From assembly GCA_964462945.1 (NCBI GenBank), contig CAYWZW010000095.1:1-16862 (forward strand): 16,862 nt of DNA. Reading direction: 5' to 3'. Both the position numbers and the translations under genes were made by a program. The notes below the pieces were generated by a model that ran no database searches, was not told the origin of the DNA, and was given only the letters and a program-made list of their open reading frames with translations. This document shows, piece by piece, positions 1 through 7,397 of this stretch. Position 1 is the stretch's first letter. The number at the start of each line of letters is the position of its first letter. The stretch comes from GCA-020343675 sp964462945. Its GTDB lineage: Bacteria; Planctomycetota; Phycisphaerae; Sedimentisphaerales; Anaerobacaceae.

Positions 1-111
1 TTCTCAAAACTATAAACAATTGCCATTATTCAACTTATAACCGGACAGTAGTGACTTGCTATTTAACCCTATGCTTCACACGGGATCTTTTTCTGGTAAA
101 CTTTCCCCAGT

Positions 112-1140
112 ATGAGCAAGGACCTCAAAGAAAAAACGCTCGACGAGCTTGAGCAGATCGTCGTGGACCTGGGCCAGAAGAAGTACCTGGCAGGATACAT
201 CTTTCATTTCATTCACGTCCAGGGTGCGGCGGAGATCTCTCAAATCACTCCTTTGAGCAAGACCTTTCGAGAGCAGCTTGTCAAGCAGGGCTACCACATC
301 TCCAGCCTCGCCGTCTTGAATAAACTGACCGACAAAGACGGAACGATGAAATACATGTTTGCAGTGGGAAATAGCGACTGCATCGAGACTGTCCTGCTGC
401 TGGATGACAGGCGCAGGACGCTCTGTGTCTCGACTCAGGTCGGCTGTGCGATGGGCTGTCTGTTTTGCGCCACGGCAAAGATCGAATTTCGGCGAAACCT
501 CACAGCCGGGCAAATCGCCGACCAGGTCAACGTCGTTCAGAACGATGCTGGCAGAGTGAGCAACATCGTGTATATGGGCATGGGCGAGCCGTTGGCGAAT
601 TACGCGGCTGTGGTCAAGTCGCTCGGCATCCTGAACCATCCGAAAGGCAAAAACATCGGCATCCGGCACATTACCGTCAGTACCTGCGGCCTGGCGCCAG
701 CCATCAGAAAGCTCGCCGGCGAAGAGGTGTGTCCCCGGCTGGCCGTCTCGCTGAACGCCCCGACCGACGCGCTGCGGACGAAACTGATGCCCGTCAATGC
801 CAAGTATCCAATAGCGGACCTGCTGGCCGCCGTGCGCTTCTACCAGAGCAGGACGCGACAGCGGGTCACCTTCGAGTATGTGATGATCAAAGGGCTGAAT
901 GATTCGGCCGGCCACGCGAAAATGTTGGTGAAGCTGCTGGACGGGCTCGCGTGCAACGTGAATCTGATTGAGCACAATCCGTATCCGGGGTGCGAGTTTG
1001 CCGGCAGCGACAGCGGGCGAATCAGACAGTTTGCGTCAGTTCTGGAACGTGCCGGCATTGAGACGACGGTGCGTTTCAGGATGGGCCGGAGTATCCAGGC
1101 GGCCTGTGGCCAGCTCGGAGCCGGCTGGCTGAACAAGTAA
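112..1140 (+). CDS. rlmN: Dual-specificity 23S rRNA/tRNA adenine-C2 methyltransferase RlmN
   Basis: Radical-SAM enzyme that methylates C2 of A2503 in 23S rRNA and of A37 in some tRNAs in the cytoplasm. The 342-residue product has the 4Fe-4S cluster motif CxxxCxxC at C112, C116 and C119, inside the family context TLCVSTQVGCAMGCLFC. The methyl-carrying cysteine is C332 in the C-terminal AACGQL signature. The radical-SAM glycine-rich segment YMGMGEPLANY lies in between. It is somewhat shorter than the E. coli enzyme (384 residues), mainly at the N terminus. The ATG at 112 has no clear Shine-Dalgarno sequence. The pfkB-like kinase follows after 21 bases in the same direction, so the two may be co-transcribed. 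The related Cfr methyltransferases share these motifs, but the overall sequence pattern reads as RlmN. Confidence 0.95.
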   Translation: MSKDLKEKTLDELEQIVVDLGQKKYLAGYIFHFIHVQGAAEISQITPLSKTFREQLVKQGYHISSLAVLNKLTDKDGTMKYMFAVGNSDCIETVLLLDDRRRTLCVSTQVGCAMGCLFCATAKIEFRRNLTAGQIADQVNVVQNDAGRVSNIVYMGMGEPLANYAAVVKSLGILNHPKGKNIGIRHITVSTCGLAPAIRKLAGEEVCPRLAVSLNAPTDALRTKLMPVNAKYPIADLLAAVRFYQSRTRQRVTFEYVMIKGLNDSAGHAKMLVKLLDGLACNVNLIEHNPYPGCEFAGSDSGRIRQFASVLERAGIETTVRFRMGRSIQAACGQLGAGWLNK

Positions 1141-1161
1141 AACAGGCCCAGCAGAAAGTCA

Positions 1162-2112
1162 ATGCGACGCAGGACTTCGATAATTACGATTGGCCTTTCG
1201 CCGGCGTGGGACATCACCTGCCGGGGACGAAACCTCGATTGGGGCCTGCATGAATATATTGATGAGCAAACGATCCGCCCGGCGGGGAAAGCGCTTAACG
1301 TCTCCAAGGCATTAGCGTGGATGGGACAAAGAAGCATCGCAGCCGGTCTGTGGGGACGCACCGATTATCAGCAGATGCTGACGGCCGTGCGGGCCTTGTG
1401 GCCGTTGATCACGGTAAGAGTGACTCCGGTTGCCGGCGGCACGAGACAGAACGTTACCGTTGTGGATGCAGCCGGCAGCCGAGAGATGCATCTTCGCAAC
1501 AAAAGCCAATTGGCCTCGACAAAGGCTCTGAAGGAATTGAAGGCCGATCTGGAGGCCATCGTGCGAAGGGACAGTGTTTGTGTTTTTGCCGGGACAATGC
1601 CCGAGGCCGGACTTTTGGTCGATGTGATTCGGATTATAAGGGCCTGCGCGTCCCGCGGGGCAAGAATCGTGCTGGATACTTCAGGTAAGCCCCTGAGAAA
1701 AATCATAGATACGGGCGCTGTCTGGCTGATCAAGCCGAACGTGGAGGAACTGTGCGAGCTGTCGGGCCAGAAGATTAAGGATGGCCCAGCGAGTTTGGCT
1801 GCGGCGGGGCGAAGACTCCTCGATAGGGTTGAAATTGTCCTTATAAGCCGGGGCAGAAAAGGGAGCTTGGTCGTTACGAAGCAGGGCGTCTGGCAGGGCC
1901 GATGCCTTGCGAGCGGAAGGGTCTTATCCACCGTTGGCTGCGGCGACTATCTGTTGGCCGGCTTCTTGAAAGACTTCCTTGCCAAATCCGACCCGTGCTC
2001 AGCGCTAAAGAGCGCCATAAAGGTTGCCACCGCAAAGGCTTGGGGCTGGACGGAGGGCAAAGAATCATTCGGAGCTCTGCGCCAAATAAAAGCCGTGGTG
2101 GAACGAGTTTAG
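1162..2112 (+). CDS. PfkB-family sugar kinase, 1-phosphofructokinase/tagatose-6-phosphate kinase type
   Basis: Cytoplasmic ATP-dependent kinase of the ribokinase/PfkB superfamily, probably acting on a phosphorylated hexose such as fructose-1-phosphate or tagatose-6-phosphate. Of the 316 residues, the N-terminal substrate-binding stretch carries AGKALNVSKAL (about 41-51), matching the GGKGxNVA signature of FruK/LacC. TRQNVTVVD corresponds to the FruK TRxNxxI motif. KPNVEEL is the conserved mid-protein motif. The C-terminal PfkB signature is TVGCGDYLLAGF with catalytic base D262, where the usual GAGD is GCGD. The gene sits between rlmN (21 bases upstream) and the phosphoesterase pseudogene (15 bases downstream), so a small operon is plausible. 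No PTS fructose genes are nearby, so the exact substrate is open. The family assignment is secure and the substrate is not. Confidence 0.85.
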   Translation: MRRRTSIITIGLSPAWDITCRGRNLDWGLHEYIDEQTIRPAGKALNVSKALAWMGQRSIAAGLWGRTDYQQMLTAVRALWPLITVRVTPVAGGTRQNVTVVDAAGSREMHLRNKSQLASTKALKELKADLEAIVRRDSVCVFAGTMPEAGLLVDVIRIIRACASRGARIVLDTSGKPLRKIIDTGAVWLIKPNVEELCELSGQKIKDGPASLAAAGRRLLDRVEIVLISRGRKGSLVVTKQGVWQGRCLASGRVLSTVGCGDYLLAGFLKDFLAKSDPCSALKSAIKVATAKAWGWTEGKESFGALRQIKAVVERV

Positions 2113-2127
2113 CAGGGAGCAATTCGG

Positions 2128-3306
2128 GTGAAAAGAACGATAGCCGTTATCTTAGGTCTGTGCATCAACAACTGTTGCACGGCAAAAATAGAAAGAGTGT
2201 GGCTCACGCACAAGAGCAACGATTCTAACAGAGTTGTTGTTAGCTGGGAGACGGCAGAACCCGGCGATTCGATAGTCCGCTACGGGTTGACAGAGAAATA
2301 TGGAGCCGTCGAGAAAATCGAAGAAAACGTAACGCTGCACCACGTGGAAATTCCGCTCGAAAGCAAGGACGTGACATATCACTACAGCGTTGCTACGGGC
2401 CGGGACAGTTCGCCGGACGCAGCCTTCAAAGGATATCCTTCGGACCGACTGAGAGTTGCGGTGGTCGCCAACTGGCAGGAAAGGCCAAAGCTTGATGCGA
2501 TTCGACGGGACGATGTTCACATCCTGATGACCGCCGGCGACAATGTGGCGAGCATCTGGAGATTGGGCGGTATTGGGGTCAAGGACTCCAGCAAACCGTA
2601 CAGTGAGCTTATCGATGCGTACCCCGATTTGTTTAAGTCCACCATATTTATGCCCGTGCTCGGCAACCACGACAAAGAGATTCGGCCGCGAGGGGACAAA
2701 CCGCCCGATGAGCCGGTTTATGACGTCAACGCGACGGCTTTTCGCAAGCTCTTCGAGCTGCCGAATGAAGAGTGGAGGTGGTATTTTGACGTGCCGGATT
2801 TCGATGTCAGGTTCGTGGCTCTGGACCTGAATCACATTTCCGATCTGGGCACGACCTGGCAATCCTGTCATTCCTATAAGAGAGGCTCAGAGCAATACGA
2901 ATGGTATAGAACCCTTATGGACAAGACGCAGAAAGGGTTCATCGTCACGCTGTAGAATGAGAAGAATTCCGACATAAGGTCCAGAGAGGATTCGAGCTGG
3001 CGTGAAATGTTCAGCAAAGGGACGCTTTGCATTTCGGGGTTCGGCCATTTTGCCGAACGAGCCACGGATGGGGGCGTTGCCTACTATGACACCTCGCTGA
3101 CCGGAACGGGCGATAAGTATCCGGACCCCAAATCGGTGTTCCTGGCAAGCGCCGACAACTATATCCTGATGACGTTTGTGAAGAAAGCCCGGGAGCTGAT
3201 CGTCGATATCAAGGGGCTGGACGGTTCCGTGCTGGATACCGTCAGATACGCCAAGAGAACCAGTCGAAGGAACAGTCCTCAGAGCAGTAAATTTGAGTCG
3301 AACTGA
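2128..3306 (+). pseudogene. Exported metallophosphoesterase-like protein interrupted by an in-frame TAG
   Basis: The reading frame runs from a GTG at 2128 (AGGGAG upstream) to TGA at 3304-3306, but a TAG at 2953-2955 (codon 276 of 392) splits it in the same frame. Residues 1-19 form a short hydrophobic leader. Residues 20-105 look like the fibronectin-like N-terminal domain of purple acid phosphatases. The rest is a calcineurin-like phosphoesterase domain with AGDN (137-139) and GNHD (179-182). The frame resumes directly after the TAG with NEKNSD and continues through SGFGHFAER, the position of the usual GHxH motif. Nearby genes use TAG as an ordinary stop (pfkB-like, rplI), so this is probably a nonsense mutation or a sequencing error. 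The first metal motif (DxH) reads NWQ and the HxP histidine is absent, so the full protein may be non-catalytic. The substrate is unknown. Confidence 0.7.
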
Positions 3307-3725
3307 AGGAAGTTACTGTTCCGGTGAAGGCAGAAACCACAGTGGTGCTCGGCGTTTTTCACCTCGTGCCGACGATGGAGGATGTCAGAAATGAAGAATG
3401 CCGGGGGTTTTTTCTTTGATTTTCTTCGTTCCTGGGCTGATTATCGAACCGGCTGCATTTTTTTTCGAAAAAGGGTTGATTTGTTGTTGTGGGTCGGATA
3501 TAGTTGTGCAAATGAAATTGCTCTGTCGCACGGGGTAGAATCGTTTTCGGGGTCAGCAGTATCACGGCGTGGCTGACTCAAGCCTCCGACAGGGCCAAAT
3601 CGGGCCGGGACAGAACGGTCTCCGTGACAAATTAGCTGTGCGTCGTGCCTGATACGAATTACAAAAGTGATTTTGGGTCAAAGAGTATCGACCCACAACG
3701 CAGGACGATTTACGATGTGCGAAAA
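3307..3725. other. 419-base spacer without a convincing gene
   Basis: No reading frame here has protein-like composition; the short open frames (for example 3382-3576) overlap T-rich runs and lack recognisable motifs. It contains a promoter-like pair at 3476-3504, T-rich tracts near 3404-3430 and 3460-3467, and a 6-base-pair hairpin at 3674-3695 (TGGGTC/GACCCA, 10-base loop) without a T run. The stretch probably supplies the leader of tRNA-Gln. A small RNA cannot be excluded. Confidence 0.5.
3476..3504 (+). promoter_or_regulatory. Sigma70-type promoter upstream of tRNA-Gln/glmU
   Basis: TTGATT at 3476-3481 and TATAGT at 3499-3504 are separated by exactly 17 bases, a near-consensus housekeeping promoter. 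Transcription would start near 3511. The first gene downstream is tRNA-Gln at 3726, so the leader would be about 215 bases long. It could also start an unrecognised small RNA. Confidence 0.5.
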
Positions 3726-3796
3726 TACCCGGTGGTGTAATGGTAACACAGGAGGTTTTGGTCCTCCTATTCCAGGTTCGAGTCCTGGCCGGGTAG
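3726..3796 (+). tRNA. tRNA-Gln (anticodon TTG)
   Basis: A complete cloverleaf can be drawn by hand. The acceptor arms TACCCGG (3726-3732) and CCGGGTA (3789-3795) pair fully and have the T1-A72 pair typical of glutamine tRNAs. The D stem is GTG/CAC, with the loop containing TAATGG. The anticodon stem GGAGG/CCTCC holds the loop TTTTGGT, giving anticodon TTG, which reads CAA. The T stem CCAGG/CCTGG has loop TTCGAGT, and the discriminator base is G at 3796. CCA is not encoded. It stands 84 bases upstream of glmU on the same strand. Confidence 0.96.
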
Positions 3797-3828
3797 CTCT
3801 GAAATGATGATTGACTATTGAAGCAGAC

Positions 3829-3855
3829 ATTGCTCCGCCCGCCATGCGGAGCGAT
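3829..3855 (+). other. Strong hairpin between tRNA-Gln and glmU
   Basis: ATTGCTCCGC (3829-3838) and GCGGAGCGAT (3846-3855) pair over 10 base pairs with one G-T wobble, around the 7-base loop CCGCCAT. No T run follows on either strand, so it is not a classical intrinsic terminator. It lies 25 bases before the glmU ATG, and its right arm overlaps an ATACGA-type spacer motif. It may be an mRNA processing or stability element of a tRNA-glmU transcript. This function is inferred. Confidence 0.55.
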
Positions 3856-3880
3856 ACGATAGAGTACCAAAGGCGATTCT

Positions 3881-5125
3881 ATGGCTGAAACAGTTGCGAT
3901 AATCCTCGCGGCAGGTGTTAGCAAGAGGATGAACACCCAAGTGGCGAAGGTGCTGCATGAAGTGTGCGGCCGGCCCATGTTAGCCTATGTGCTCGACGCC
4001 TGCCGGGAAGTCGGCATTACAAAGATTTATGTTGTGGTTGGTTTCTCGGCGCAAGAGGTTAAAGAGCAATTCGCCGACGCCAAGGATGTCGTCTGGGTCG
4101 AACAGGACAAGCAATTGGGGACCGCCCATGCGGTTGCGTGCTGCAAAGAACATCTTAAGAACTTCGACGGCCAGACGCTGGTACTCTGCGGCGACGGACC
4201 TCTGATCCGAGCCCAAACACTGAAAATACTGATGGCGAAACACAAATCCGCGCAATCGGCGGCGACCCTGGGGACGGCGATCCTCGATGACCCGACCGGC
4301 TACGGGCGAATCATCCGCGATGCCTACGGCAATATGCAGGGTATTGTCGAAGACAGCGACTGCACGCCGGAGCAATTGGCCATCAAGGAAATCAACCCGA
4401 GCAACTACCTGTTCAATAGCAAGATTCTCTTCAGAGCGATAGAAAAGGTTAAGCCTGATAACGTCAAGAAAGAGTATTATCTTACTGACGCGGTCTGCGA
4501 CATTATTGCCACGGGCCACAAGGTCATCGCCATTACGGCTGTGCCGCCCGACGAGGCGCCCGGCATCAATAGCAGGGCGCAGCTCAGCGCTGCCAGTAAG
4601 ATTATGCAGCAGCGAATTCAGCGCAAGCTGATGGAAAACGGCGTCACCATCGTTGATCCTGACAATACCTGGATCGACGCCAGGGCACAGATCGGACAGG
4701 ACACCGTGATTGAGCCGTTCACGTACATTCACGGCGAAGTCAAAATCGGTCAGGGCTGCCGGGTCGGGCCGTTCGCTCATTTGAGGCACGGCACGGTTTT
4801 GAAAAATGATGTCGTACTGGGCGTTTATACGGAGGTCAAGAACTCCACGCTGGCGGATGGCGTTCGAGCGCGGCACCACAGCTATCTCGGTGACGCGACC
4901 ATCGGACGCAACGTGAATATTGGCGCTGGCTCGATCACGGCAAACTTCGACGGCGAAAAAGTGAACAGGACAACGATAGGCGACAACTGCTACATAGGTT
5001 CCGGCGCCATACTCATAGCACCGCTCGAGCTGAGGGACGGCTCAAACGTCGGCGCCGGAATGGTCGTTTCACAAGAAAGCGTGAATGAATTGGGCGGGAA
5101 GGTCAAGGCCGATGTTTCTGAATGA
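3881..5125 (+). CDS. glmU: N-acetylglucosamine-1-phosphate uridyltransferase / glucosamine-1-phosphate acetyltransferase GlmU
   Basis: Cytoplasmic enzyme making UDP-GlcNAc for peptidoglycan and LPS. The N-terminal uridyltransferase (1 to about 230) shows LAAG (9-12), R16, K23 (AKVLHEVCGRPM), QLGTAHA, CGDGPLI with metal-ligand D105, and GYGRI. The motif EYYLTD (198-203) precedes the linker helix. The C-terminal left-handed beta-helix starts near 251 (MENGVTIVDP). It keeps the acetyltransferase signatures H332, YLGD (335-338), NVNIGAGSI and NFDG (355-358). At 414 residues it is about 40 shorter than E. coli GlmU: roughly two helix coils are missing between EVKIGQGC and VGPFAHLR, and the C-terminal tail is short. 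AAAGG lies upstream of the ATG. The 3' end overlaps prs by 14 bases. Both activities are likely; the acetyltransferase half is the less certain. Confidence 0.92.
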   Translation: MAETVAIILAAGVSKRMNTQVAKVLHEVCGRPMLAYVLDACREVGITKIYVVVGFSAQEVKEQFADAKDVVWVEQDKQLGTAHAVACCKEHLKNFDGQTLVLCGDGPLIRAQTLKILMAKHKSAQSAATLGTAILDDPTGYGRIIRDAYGNMQGIVEDSDCTPEQLAIKEINPSNYLFNSKILFRAIEKVKPDNVKKEYYLTDAVCDIIATGHKVIAITAVPPDEAPGINSRAQLSAASKIMQQRIQRKLMENGVTIVDPDNTWIDARAQIGQDTVIEPFTYIHGEVKIGQGCRVGPFAHLRHGTVLKNDVVLGVYTEVKNSTLADGVRARHHSYLGDATIGRNVNIGAGSITANFDGEKVNRTTIGDNCYIGSGAILIAPLELRDGSNVGAGMVVSQESVNELGGKVKADVSE

Positions 5126-6065
5126 CAACCTGAAGATATTTTCCGGCAGCAGTAACCCGGTTCTGGCCAGCGATGTCTGCAAGTACCTGGGGATTCCGGT
5201 CGGCGGCGCCAAGATCGACAGATTCCCGGACGGCGAGAAAGTGATCCGAGTCGAAGACGACGTCCGCGGCAGGGACTGTTTTGTCGTGCAGTCAACGTGT
5301 GAGCCGGTCGATGAGCACCTGGTCGAGCTTCTGATCTACTTGGACTGCCTGCGAAGGGCCAGTGCCAGGCGGATTACCGCGGTCATCCCTTACTTCGGCT
5401 ACGCCCGGCAGGACAGAAAAGACGAGGGCCGCGTACCCATCACCGCCAAGCTGGTGGCCAACATGATTGCCACCGCCGGAGCGGACAGAGTGCTGGCGAT
5501 TGATCTGCATGCACACCAGCTCCAGGGCTTCTTCGATATCCCGGTGGACCACCTGGCGGGCGAGCTGGTGTTGAGCAAATATTTCCGGGACATGAAGATC
5601 AACAATCTAACGGTCGTCTCGCCCGATGTGGGCAATATGAAGACGGCGTCCAGATACGCGGCGCACCTCGGCGGAGAGCTGGCGATTGTACACAAGAAAC
5701 GCCTCAGCGGCAGCAAGGTGGACGCCCAGGAGATCATCGGGGAGGTCCGAGGCAGGAACGTCCTGATGTGCGACGATATTATTGCCACCGCTGGCACGGT
5801 CTGCAGCGCCGCCAGCCTTATCAAGGAACGTGGGGCTGAGAGCATATATGTCGGTGCCACACACGGCGTATTTGCCCCGCAGGCGGTGGACCGGCTGGCC
5901 AAGGCCCCGATTGATCAGGTGGTGGTCACCGATACGATCCCACTGAATGAGAGGTCTAAGAAGATCCCCAGGGCCAAGGTGCTGAGCGTGGCCGCTATGC
6001 TGGGCGAAGCCGTGAAAAGAATTCACAGAAACGAATCAGTCAGTAACTTGTTTAACAATATTTGA
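5112..6065 (+). CDS. prs: Ribose-phosphate pyrophosphokinase (PRPP synthetase)
   Basis: Makes phosphoribosyl pyrophosphate from ribose-5-phosphate and ATP for nucleotide, histidine and NAD synthesis. The ATG at 5112 gives a 317-residue class I enzyme beginning MFLNDNLKIFSGSSN, which aligns with the normal N terminus. An upstream in-frame ATG at 5085 would add nine residues without family support. Seen motifs: FPDGE (38-42), STCEP, RRASARRITAVIPYFGYARQDR (ATP site, ending at 102), DLHAHQLQGFFD (131-142), SPDVG (170-174) and the PRPP-binding loop DDIIATAGT (221-229). In E. coli the loop reads DDMIDTGGT, so the second acidic residue is Ala here. The start lies inside the glmU end (14-base overlap), indicating translational coupling. 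The rplY gene follows 14 bases after the stop. Confidence 0.95.
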   Translation: MFLNDNLKIFSGSSNPVLASDVCKYLGIPVGGAKIDRFPDGEKVIRVEDDVRGRDCFVVQSTCEPVDEHLVELLIYLDCLRRASARRITAVIPYFGYARQDRKDEGRVPITAKLVANMIATAGADRVLAIDLHAHQLQGFFDIPVDHLAGELVLSKYFRDMKINNLTVVSPDVGNMKTASRYAAHLGGELAIVHKKRLSGSKVDAQEIIGEVRGRNVLMCDDIIATAGTVCSAASLIKERGAESIYVGATHGVFAPQAVDRLAKAPIDQVVVTDTIPLNERSKKIPRAKVLSVAAMLGEAVKRIHRNESVSNLFNNI

Positions 6066-6079
6066 TCAGGATACGAGAT

Positions 6080-6730
6080 ATGGGAAAAACGTTGGTTTTG
6101 AAAGCGGAAGTTCGAGAGCACACCGGCTCGAAAGCGGTCCGAAAGGTGCGCCGGCAGGGGAGAATACCGGCTGTTGTGTACGGCCACAAGCAGGAACCGG
6201 TGGCCATCGCGCTGGATGCCCACGACTTCGCGGAAGGACTCCGCCACGGGCATCGGCTCATGGACGTTCAAATCGGAAAGGAAAAGGAAAAGATCATTGT
6301 CAAAGAGCTGCAGTATGACCATCTGGGCAAGAACGTCATTCATGCGGATCTGATGCGGGTGGACATCACTGAATCGGTGAAAGTCACTGTCCCGATCGAG
6401 CTGAAGGGCATAGCCGCGGGCACGCATGAAGGCGGTATTGTCGAGGGGCACACCAATCACCTGGAAGTGGAGTGCAAAGCCACGGACATCCCGGAGAAAA
6501 TTGTCATCTCGGTCAAGAACATGCATGTGGGCGATGCCTTGCACGCCAGAGACGTTGAGCTTCCGGACGGTGTGAAGCTGATAGGCTCTCCTGAAATGCT
6601 CTTGGTGACGTGCCACACGGTTATCATCGCCAAGACCACCGAGCAGATCGAAGAGGAAGCACCTGCTGCTCCGGAGGTTATCGGCGCGGAAAAGGAGCCT
6701 GAGGAGGGAGAAGCTCCGCAAGAGAAATGA
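6080..6730 (+). CDS. rplY: Large-subunit ribosomal protein bL25, CTC/TL5 type
   Basis: Binds 5S rRNA in the central protuberance of the 50S subunit. The ATG at 6080 is preceded by AGGA at a spacing of 8 and gives 216 residues. An upstream in-frame TTG at 6062 would overlap the prs stop and has no site. The N-terminal L25 domain (1 to about 93) shows REHTGSKAVRKVRRQGRIPAVVYG and the ending QYDHLGKNVIHADLMRVD. The C-terminal CTC domain (about 98-185) contains VPIELKGIAAGTHEGGIV. The last 25 or so residues form an acidic Glu/Ala/Pro-rich tail, common in this long form and probably disordered. It sits between prs and pth; the rplY-pth pairing is widespread in bacteria. Confidence 0.95.
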   Translation: MGKTLVLKAEVREHTGSKAVRKVRRQGRIPAVVYGHKQEPVAIALDAHDFAEGLRHGHRLMDVQIGKEKEKIIVKELQYDHLGKNVIHADLMRVDITESVKVTVPIELKGIAAGTHEGGIVEGHTNHLEVECKATDIPEKIVISVKNMHVGDALHARDVELPDGVKLIGSPEMLLVTCHTVIIAKTTEQIEEEAPAAPEVIGAEKEPEEGEAPQEK

Positions 6731-6753
6731 CCCGAGCCGGGCACATGTGAACC

Positions 6754-7329
6754 ATGGGCGATATGAAAATGGTCGCCGGGCTGGGTAACCCGGGCGGCGA
6801 GTACAAGGATACGCGGCACAATACGGGGTTTAAGGTCGTTGATTTGCTGGCAGCCGCATTGGAAATAGATGTGAGAAGCAGAAAATTCGGCGCTCGTTTC
6901 GGGGCGGGCGAATTTGCAGGTAAGAAGTTAATATTGTTAAAGCCCTGGCAGTTTATGAACCGCAGCGGCCAGGCGGTGGCGGCGGCCGTGGGTTTCTACA
7001 AGCTCGACATCGGCGACTTGCTTGTGGTCGCCGACGATATGGACCTGGAGCCGGGCAGGATTCGTCTGAGGGCCAAAGGCTCGGCCGGCGGCCATAATGG
7101 GCTGGCGGACATCATTGAGAAGGTCGGCACAAATGAGTTTGCCCGCTGCCGAATCGGTATCGGCCGAAGCGGCGAACAAGAAGCTGTGGATTTTGTTCTC
7201 GACAAGCCCACAAGGGCCGAGAAATCCCTGCTGGCTGAGGCGACCGAGAGGGCGCGGGATGCAGTGTTTTGCTGGATCGAGCATGGCATCGAGACGGCAA
7301 TGAATACGTTTAATAGTTCTGGTGAGTGA
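6754..7329 (+). CDS. pth: Peptidyl-tRNA hydrolase
   Basis: Cleaves the ester bond of peptidyl-tRNAs that drop off ribosomes and recycles the tRNA. The 191-residue protein has all the family's active-site positions: N12 in GLGNPG, the catalytic H22 in RHNTGF, N69 in PWQFMNRSG, D95 in VVADDMDLEPG, and N115 in GSAGGHNGL. RCRIGIGR follows. Length matches the family (about 190). The start is not settled: ATG at 6754 or at 6763, neither with a strong ribosome-binding site; the second removes three residues before the conserved strand. It lies 23 bases after rplY and is followed by a 68-base spacer before rpsF. Confidence 0.95.
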   Translation: MGDMKMVAGLGNPGGEYKDTRHNTGFKVVDLLAAALEIDVRSRKFGARFGAGEFAGKKLILLKPWQFMNRSGQAVAAAVGFYKLDIGDLLVVADDMDLEPGRIRLRAKGSAGGHNGLADIIEKVGTNEFARCRIGIGRSGEQEAVDFVLDKPTRAEKSLLAEATERARDAVFCWIEHGIETAMNTFNSSGE

Positions 7330-7351
7330 CCGTTGTATGTTTTGTGTATGG

Positions 7352-7384
7352 CGCTGAGCCAAATACCCAATACGCAGCTTAGCG
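7352..7384 (+). promoter_or_regulatory. Hairpin abutting the rpsF ribosome-binding site
   Basis: CGCTGAG (7352-7358) pairs with CTTAGCG (7378-7384) over 7 base pairs with one G-T wobble, around a 19-base loop that includes CCAATACGCAG. The right arm ends on the first G of the GGGAGG Shine-Dalgarno sequence, so folding could hinder initiation. In many bacteria the bS6:bS18 complex represses its own mRNA through a leader hairpin with an exposed CCG. No CCG is visible in this loop, so equivalence is only a hypothesis. Confidence 0.4.
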
Positions 7385-7389
7385 GGAGG
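7384..7389 (+). promoter_or_regulatory. Ribosome-binding site fixing the TTG start of rpsF
   Basis: GGGAGG is a near-perfect Shine-Dalgarno sequence, 8 bases before TTG at 7398. No ATG in frame gives a full bS6 N terminus, so the strong site supports the rare TTG start. Confidence 0.7.
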
Positions 7390-7397
7390 TAAATAGC

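Noticed and set aside
76..975. Long minus-strand open frame opposite rlmN
   Set aside because: It lies antisense to a clear RlmN with complete motifs and shows no recognisable domain; a shadow of codon bias.
2953..2955. Pyrrolysine insertion at the amber codon
   Set aside because: No pyl genes are in the window, other genes here stop at TAG, and metallophosphoesterases are not a known pyrrolysine family; kept only as a remote option in the finding.
3405..3430. Intrinsic terminator at GGGGGTTTTTTC after the phosphoesterase pseudogene
   Set aside because: The T run is present, but no complementary C-rich arm stands before the G run, so no stem forms.
3980..4879. 299-codon minus-strand open frame opposite glmU
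   Set aside because: Antisense to conserved GlmU motifs, no signal or domain of its own.
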